DNA of 64,000 nt, taken from the NCBI RefSeq assembly GCF_963675165.1, contig NC_087380.1, forward strand, positions 5,216,071 through 5,280,070. Reading direction: 5' to 3'. The position numbers and the translations under genes are program-made. The DNA comes from Halichondria panicea. Lineage: Eukaryota; Porifera; Demospongiae; Suberitida; Halichondriidae. How positions within the stretch are numbered: the stretch's first letter is position 1; each line of letters opens with the position of its first letter. The notes beneath the pieces are model-generated. The model saw only the letters and a program-made list of their open reading frames with translations, searched no databases and was not told the origin of the DNA. Below are positions 56,868-64,000 of this stretch, piece by piece.

Positions 56868-59800
56868 ATGGCTCAAAGCACAGGAGGAATGGCTGTGTTG
56901 CTGCTGCTCTGTGCATTGTCTGCACCTGCTACAGGTGAGCAGTTGTCAATAGTATGGTGTTGTGTTGGGTGGGTAGCTGACAATGAGACTGTGTGTGTGT
57001 CTGAAACGTGGTGCAGCAGTATTCAATGTGTTTCCAAATGGAGACCTAGCTTTATACCATAATTATAGTACCAGAGACTAGACTGTGGGTTATATTTTAA
57101 GTGCTAAGATAACAATAATTATGAACAGCTATAGCTCTTTACACAGTACCCTCACCTGTCCACTATACAACACACCCTATATAATGCATACCAAATAATG
57201 ATTCCGTTCTGCACTAGAGTCAGTTTGCAGAGTGTCTAGTGTGGACAGGCCTTATATTAGTGTCATAATTGTTATGCTCTTGAAGTACATGTAGTTTTTG
57301 GAGTAAAAACTATCAATTTAGCTTTCTGTGAAATCCTTTTGCATTGCTGTGATTTTAGTGTTAGCAGTTTTGTGTGGGTAGTACCTAGGGCGTATTGGCA
57401 ATATAAGAATCCACTGTTGCTAAGCATTATGGGATACTGATGGTTTGTAGAGTCAGAATACCTGGTAGCTCAGCTGTAGCCACATGTACATGTCATATAA
57501 TTCGGTAGCTCAGCTGTAGCCACATGTACATATAATTCACAACTACTGTACAGTTTAATTAACACGTGCTGTGGGACATGTACATGTATGTACAGCACAT
57601 GAACTTTCATGATGCACTTCTCATTATTAGAAAAACTGAGTGCAAAAAAACTTACTCAGTAGTATGTACTCCGTACTCCGTAGTACAACATAATTATTAT
57701 TGTATAATTATGTGTACGTAACAACACTGCCCCAAGGGCGAGCTGCCTTTAATTAATTGCGTACAACACAAGGATTCTCATGCTAGCTTACACTGTTTAC
57801 AAACAATCTACTTCAGCTGGCTGTTCATTTTACACACTGGCCAAGTGATTCACTATAATCGTGTTCACCTCATTGACCTTCCACTTAATAAAAGTGGGGT
57901 TCTGATCAAACTTTCAGTTGTATGTGGTCTGAAACTGTACAATACCACAAGGTTCTTTGAGCCCCGTTATTTACTAGTGCCTGGGGGGCACGTTACGCTT
58001 TCATGTTTCTGGCTTCAGTAGTGACTGTGTTCTATAGGTGGCATTGTTTGCATCACAGCCCTCTACTAGTATGGCATACTGTTGTCGTGTGTAGAAAGAA
58101 ATAAGGCACTTTAATTGCATTAATGTGAAGTCCCTCACTGGAATGATTTAGAGTCTTAACTGGATTAGTTCGTGATCTTGTTACATATAAATAATTTTTT
58201 TTGTATGATACATGCATGTATAGAAGCTCCCGCTAATCTTTCCATTGTAAGCTTCCCCCAGGAGTCCATTTCTCTAGTTAACACTCTTGTTCCTTAAACA
58301 TTATTTGCAAGTGCTGAGAGTAAAACAAGCTGTGCGCATATATGTCGTAGGAAGACATGTGGTATGTACACTCCCCCCATCCTCCTACTCGCAATGTTAT
58401 CACATTAGCTAATGTTTACCACATTAAGCATTGAATCGCACTATGAATTTGTGTGTTAATGAGATTCATTGGTGTGGGGTATACGAACTGTTGGTGCCAC
58501 TAAGTTCGTGTTTTGACATGCTTCCATAATGTATGTGATCTCACGGGTCATTAGACCCTGCATTTTGTAGCAAATTATTTATTTGTCAATGAGTTGTTGC
58601 TACATGTATTAATTATAATTCGAGTTGCTACATGTATTATATAATGTGCTCTTCGTGACTTGTTGTACAGTACTATATGTATATATTTGTATGTCGAATT
58701 CTACTAATGTTGCCTTAGTCAGTCCTGCAAGTATGTACGCACATGTACACTGCATATAGCTATAAATAAGTAGTTCTCAAGGGTGGTCTACGGAGCGACA
58801 TGTTTTAAGACACAAAGTATGTCTGGAATGTGTCTTTTGGTAGAGTTGGTGTGAGGGAGTGTGATAGCTTATGAATCTTGTACCGCTGGGCCATGGCTGT
58901 GAATTGGCCTTGTCTGGTACACAGCCAGTCGTGATTCCACTTGCTTAGCTTGTCAATGTTGTTAGCTTGTTGAACCCATGTCTGGGGTAGTTTAGTCTTG
59001 CTCATTGCACTGATTGTATTATGCATGATATTAACGGCTTGTGTTACCATGATGCAGTAACTTGTTTACTCTGTAGTTTTACTTCCATCGATTAATTGTC
59101 ACATATGTATATATAACTTCATGTGCTGTATTTTCCATCAATAAAATTATACAACTTCATGTGCTGTGTTTTACCATCAATGTTTCACCATCATTCGTCT
59201 TTCAAAAGATAACTTCACTTTTTCAAATTCGACTCAGTATATAAAACTTGCACTTTGTTCTTTGTTGCAGCTGCTCTGGAAATCTTTCAGAGCCGAGTAA
59301 CTTACGCCCCCATAAGAATAGAAGAGTTTAGAGTGGAGGGAGTGGCATCTGTTGCTATAGGAGGCGCCGGTGCCAACATGCCCGATTTCTTCTTTGATTG
59401 TAATACTACCAAGAACAATGGCACTGGCATACAATGGAGCAGAGTAGGAGGCTTGCAGATAAGCACCGAACCAGGCACATACAGTGGTCTGAGATTGCAG
59501 CTGGAGGACGTCGATTATCCCGATTTGGATGTGTATATATGTACAGACACAAATACAGGAGATTCATTGGAGCTCAACATCACCATCAGTAAGTTAACAG
59601 CTGGTTAAGCAGCGACACCTCCGCACTATAGCAATGGTATGGTATCTCACATGTACTCGAGGCTCCAGTGCCTTATTTTACATTCTTTGTCACCTCTACT
59701 TGTAGGTAACCCCGCAGTGTGTCCAGTAAGAGACATATCTACCACTCTACAAGGTGGTCTAGTTGAGTTAAAGGTCTACGTATCGAGTTACCCTCTCCTT

Positions 59801-60101
59801 ACTGGTAGCCAGATCCACTGGTACAGACCCAACGGTAATGAGATATTCGCCAGCGAACCGAATGTCCAGTTTGTCAATAGTCGCAAGTCTCTTATTCTCA
59901 GTAACGTGCAACTGGCTGACTTTGGGAGGTATGAAGTGGAAGGCTTATTAACTTCTGGCCCAATTGTAATTGGCAGAGATCGAACAGGAATCACTCTGGA
60001 CATTCAAGGTTTGTATAAAATGTACTACCCATTATTATACGATCACCTATCTATGTTTTTCCTGGTGGAATGAACTGTCAATCATTTTCTCACTTAATTG
60101 C

Positions 60102-60145
<44 letters not shown>

Positions 60146-63100
60146 CCCTTCACAAATACAGACACAACCAGTCAACGAGACGACCATATTAGAGAGAGAG
60201 CCCTTCAGCCTCTCGTGCACTGCATCAGGCAATCCTGCCCCCACCATCACCTGGGTGAGAGAAGATGGCTCAGACTTGAACACTATGGCCACGATGAACA
60301 CCCAGTCCAATCCATCCCTCCCCCTCGCCTTTGTGAGTTAGACGTACAACTCTCTCTTCTCTGCACTTCCTGTTTGCTTAAAATCGGCAATACTTAAAGT
60401 GTATAATCAAGAGTGTATGTATACATGTACACTGTATGCCAATAGAGTGAACTTTGTCACGTGTTTATGATAACTCAACTGGTTCAACCATCATTTAATT
60501 AACTTGATACCTTTCAAGTTGTTTACCAAGTGCTTAATTGCCACACACACACTAAAGGTGACCAGCACTCTCTCAGTACCCTTCGCCCTTTACTCTGACA
60601 GTGGCCGCTATCGATGCTCCGCTAATAACGATATCTCTAATCCGGTGTTGTCAGATTTCTCTGACATCACTGTGAGACGTAAGTTGATAATCTGAATGTT
60701 TGTATGCCTGTGTATATGTACTGTAATTCAACCTTTGTGTACCTACATGTATGTTATTTCTATATACAGCGTGTTGAGTACAAGTACAGATGCCCACCAC
60801 TAATGTTTACACTGTATCATTCTGTGCGTGCATGGTCTGAGCTTACTGAAGCTCAACATGAAATTTTTGTTGTTGTAGAGTAATACAGTCATGTAATTGT
60901 ATTTCTCCTCCAGCCACTATATTCCTGACTGATTCCAGTGACCAACCATTGTCTAACACTGATGTCATCTCACAGTCCGATGGTTCGGAGTTTCTCGTTA
61001 AATGTTACGGCTCTGGTAACATCATGTGGACTAGCTCGAATGGAGTCGTCATCCCAAACAACCAGAGTGGAACTTTATATCAAACGTTTGATAGTATTGG
61101 TGAACAGGTCTCTCTGGTATTCACAAGTTTTTCTCCTAATGAAGTGGCAGTGTATACGTGTGAAAGCCCTTTGAACGATGTCAACAATGTCCCTATTACT
61201 GATAGTGTCCTTATCACTAACTGTGAGTTATGGTAGTAATTTCTTGTTACCTAGGATGAATAGTGTCATTTTTCTCAATTTGTTAACCTGTTAGGGAGTT
61301 TGCTTTGTAGTGTACATGTGTGGTAGTGTAGGCCCTTGAGTGCACAGGGTTCTAATGGCGGCAGCTTTTACTTGTAAAGTGCATGTAGTGTCAGTAGCCA
61401 ACGGTGTGGTAAATGTACATTAAATTGAAACACCTTAGTGTGTCCACTGAAAGCAAATTATAAGTGTGTGGGGGTGTTCTGTAATGGCTACAGGCTTGCT
61501 ACAGCCAACTACATGCATTTGAAATGCTTCTGATTTATTATTAAAGAATCATGCTTATAATATATAGAGAGTGTGTTTGTCTTGTATAATTCCTTTTTCT
61601 GCATTGGTGTAATGCGACGAATCCTTCTAATTGCAAATGTCAGCCATTAATTAGCATGCATACATCAACCACCTTTATGCATTATGGCTGTGGGATGCTT
61701 TGTTGATTGTGGTAGGCGCTGGTTACCATGGAAAGGGAACACCTGCATACTGACAGTCAATTACAGAATTAGCAAACAATGACTAACTCCTACCTGTTCA
61801 CATGTACATAACCTGTCACATAGCTCTTACATGTACATGTAGTTGTATTCTATATGTAACTCACAAAAGAGGTTTTCTGGTGCACTCATTTTACAGTTTC
61901 CACCCTTCCCATACACACAAACACACAGCTGATCCAGCTGTCTTCATTACTACCACTGTCATGTATGTTTTGGAGGGGGACTCGGTATCCATTGAGGCCG
62001 GCATATACTTTTCTAGTACCTCTGAAGTACAATGGTTTCTTGGGGACCAGTTGCTGGATATTGATACTATCTCCCAGCTCTCTCAGACTATCGAAGGGAA
62101 CCTGTACACGCTAAACATTGATAGTATCAACAGTCAACTTTTGGGCCTGTACACTGTTGTGGTGACTCGTGAGGGGCAGAATGCTTCTGATAGTGTCACT
62201 GTCTCTTATGCATGTGAGTGCCAATCAAACTAGGCATTCCATTACATACAGTAACATGCATTCGAAAGCCAAAGTCATACCATTAGACCGTGCATATACA
62301 TTGTAATTATAATTATGCTTGTGAATTATGCTTGTGTGTTAAATTTCAGCTCCACCTACTGTGACTCTGTCCGTAACTGAACTGACTGTAACCGAGGGAG
62401 AAGAAGCCAGAGTTCAATGCATAGGCGAGGGAGTGGGTGCAATCAGGATTCGGTGGTATTATGACAACAAGGAGAGCGTACTACAGAGTGGCAGCGATCT
62501 GGTCATCCCTTCAGTCGCAAGTACCCACACTGGACTCTATGAGTGCAGAGTGTCCAACATTGCTGACACAGTCACAAAGACAGTACAAATCACTGTTAGA
62601 TGTGAGTTACATTTAATAGTGTGCATGAAAGACTTTTCCTCTTCTAAATGTAAAGTATAAAACTACCAGACTGCGTCTCCCTCTAACTTATGTATACATG
62701 TATAGTTACGCTGTGAAGCTTCACTTTATGTTCATCGTGTTCTCATATAATAATAGTAATACATGTATGTGTAGGACAACAGTCACAAATAACGTGTCCC
62801 TATCTCTTTCTCTCACACACACACACCCATCATGTAGATATGCCATTCAGCATGATCCAGTACAATAGTATCTCTTCCATGTCCAGTCCAATCATTTCCC
62901 CCATCTTTGGAGAGTCGACTATTGCTCCTGTTTTTATGTGTACCTCTAATGGCTACCCAGAGCCGACGATCACATGGCGAGCTACTAGTGAAACTGGTTT
63001 CCCTAATGGAGTCACCACCCAAGCAGAAGGACAGGAGCTAGTGTGGACACGTCCCTTTGAGTACACAGACTCTATGCAATATGAGTGTGTCAGTGAGAAT

Positions 63101-64000
63101 GAGCTGGGGACCAGTATCACCACTATGAATCTACTCGTACCATGTTAGTGAGTCTGTGTGAAAGCTCAGAATTGGTGTCTGCGTTATTACATGTATGTAT
63201 GCTTTATTGTAAATGTGTAGACGTGTTACGTGTATGGGACATGTGCTTTGGTTGCTATAGTTTTTATGAGTTGTGCTGTGAAAAGTCTTATAGCGATTCA
63301 GTTCACTTTTTACAAATACCTCGCCACTCTCCACAGCTGCACAAAGGATCGACAGTATCTACTCCACTCAACTCTCCTCTCTTACCTCAAACAGCTACCA
63401 AGTTCCAACTGGATTCACTGGATTTGCTCTTACTTGTCTCGCATTTGGCTGGCCTGCCCCGTACGTAGAGTGGCTCTACAATGACAACGCCCTACCTGAA
63501 GGTGTTGACTCATCACAAACATTCCTTACTGGCACCCACATGGGTCAAGTGTCAGCTAAGCTGAGGTTTAGGACAGGATTTAATTCGAACCTCAGCGGAG
63601 CCTACCAATGTGTGGTGAAAGATAGCAAAGTTTCGAGTGTTGCTGTAAATGAATCGAGGGAATTGATTGAGACCGGAGATGTCACCTCAACCACCCCTCC
63701 TCGTAGTTGCTCCGTTAGCAACTCTCTAGTCAACTTTCAGATTCGTATCTTGGAGACAGATTGCACCTCTTGGGGAGATACACTTAGGCAATCTATTGCT
63801 AATGCTTTCGAAGATGAGATCATGAGTATTATTCAGTTGGAATGCAATTGCACAGTTTCTTCTGACTTTGTACAAACCCTCGAACTACCAACATGCAGTA
63901 CAATGATCAACAATGGAGTCGTGTTTCGTGGAAAAATTGAAACAAACTCAGTCGATCAAACAGAGAACGTATTCTGTGCTCTCTCCACCTGGCAACAATC
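56868..64000 (+). CDS. Immunoglobulin-superfamily secreted/membrane protein (3' end outside window)
   Basis: Exons: 56868-56934, 59271-59588, 59706-60008, 60145-60332, 60558-60678, 60914-61222, 61929-62213, 62350-62601, 62838-63143, 63337-64000 and beyond. They give about 937 residues so far. Exon 1 encodes a signal peptide (MAVLLLLCALSAPATG). Eight Ig-like domains follow, almost all on single phase 1-1 exons; the third is split over two exons. Cys/Trp/Cys cores are clear in most (FSLSCTASGNPAPTITW... SGRYRCSA; ALTCLAFGWPAPYVEW... SGAYQCVV), but the second and sixth domains lack the usual disulfide cysteines. After the last Ig comes a Thr/Pro linker (TSTTPPRSC) and a Cys-containing domain (ECNCTVSS, VFRGKIETNS) of a type I do not recognise. 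Adhesion, allorecognition or receptor roles are possible. The membrane segment and any kinase or cytoplasmic part would lie downstream. Confidence 0.85.
56935..59270. other. First intron of the Ig gene, no other gene supported
   Basis: 2.3 kb. A tandem duplication of about 40 bp (GGTAGCTCAGCTGTAGCCAC) is at 57463-57540. A minus-strand frame of 81 codons at 58805-59050 is open but has no recognisable motif. Intron 1 of signal-peptide genes is often long. Confidence 0.6.
60103..60143. repeat. (CA)n microsatellite at a splice acceptor
   Basis: About 20 CA units end directly in the AG acceptor of exon 4 of the Ig gene (CACACAG at 60144), taking the place of a polypyrimidine tract. Confidence 0.95.

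Noticed and set aside
58805-59050. Minus-strand 81-codon open frame as a gene
   Set aside because: No family motif or supporting splice structure, and it lies inside the first intron of the Ig gene.
1-64000. tRNA or rRNA genes
   Set aside because: I looked for GGTTCGAATCC-type B boxes with matching A boxes and cloverleaf arms and found none; no rRNA-like stretch was recognised. A covariance-model scan would be decisive.

Overview
The window is eukaryotic. Its genes have many short GT-AG introns, metazoan protein families (spliceosomal cyclophilin CWC27, F-box/LRR, death domain-Roc-COR, immunoglobulin superfamily) and a very dense load of short inverted-repeat transposons. The mix of multi-death-domain GTPases, phase 1-1 Ig exons and foldback elements ending in ACCGTATAGCGGG suggests an early-branching animal, most likely a demosponge. 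That assignment is an inference, not something the sequence proves.

Layout. 1-11.6 kb: repeat-rich DNA with a broken RecQ-like helicase (4.67-6.0 kb, +) and a ZAD-type zinc-finger protein (7.4-8.1 kb, -) between two copies of one inverted repeat, then a 1.23 kb foldback element with two arrays of octamer-containing repeats, and a 1.6 kb element just before the first CWC27 copy. 11.6-17.2 kb: segmental copy A (CWC27 pseudogene exons 1-5 and 7, a Lys/His/Ser-rich last exon of an unidentified gene, and an F-box/LRR gene with two stop codons in its F-box). 17.2-37.7 kb: about 20 kb of unrelated DNA with a 5'-truncated LINE, many MITEs and a multi-exon gene with three death-like domains, a Roc-COR GTPase module and two more death-like domains (26.5-33.9 kb). 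37.7-42.0 kb: segmental copy B (CWC27 relic exons 1 and 7, the Lys-rich exon, and an intact F-box/LRR gene). 42.1-44.5 kb: a complete Tc1/mariner-like transposon with TA duplication, carrying a DD34E transposase and a convergent spliced accessory gene. 44.7-56.4 kb: the complete 13-exon CWC27 gene. 56.9-64.0 kb: the start of a secreted or membrane protein with eight Ig-like domains, running off the window.

How it fits together. The F-box/LRR gene and CWC27 are head-to-head; without the transposon their start codons would be about 218 bp apart, so they probably shared a promoter. The unit (Lys-rich exon, F-box, 5' half of CWC27) has been copied in tandem, with the same breakpoint after CWC27 exon 7 in copies A and B. 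Only the last unit keeps working versions of both genes. The older copies act as fossil empty sites that date two insertions: the Tc1-like element and a 200-bp MITE in CWC27 intron 4.
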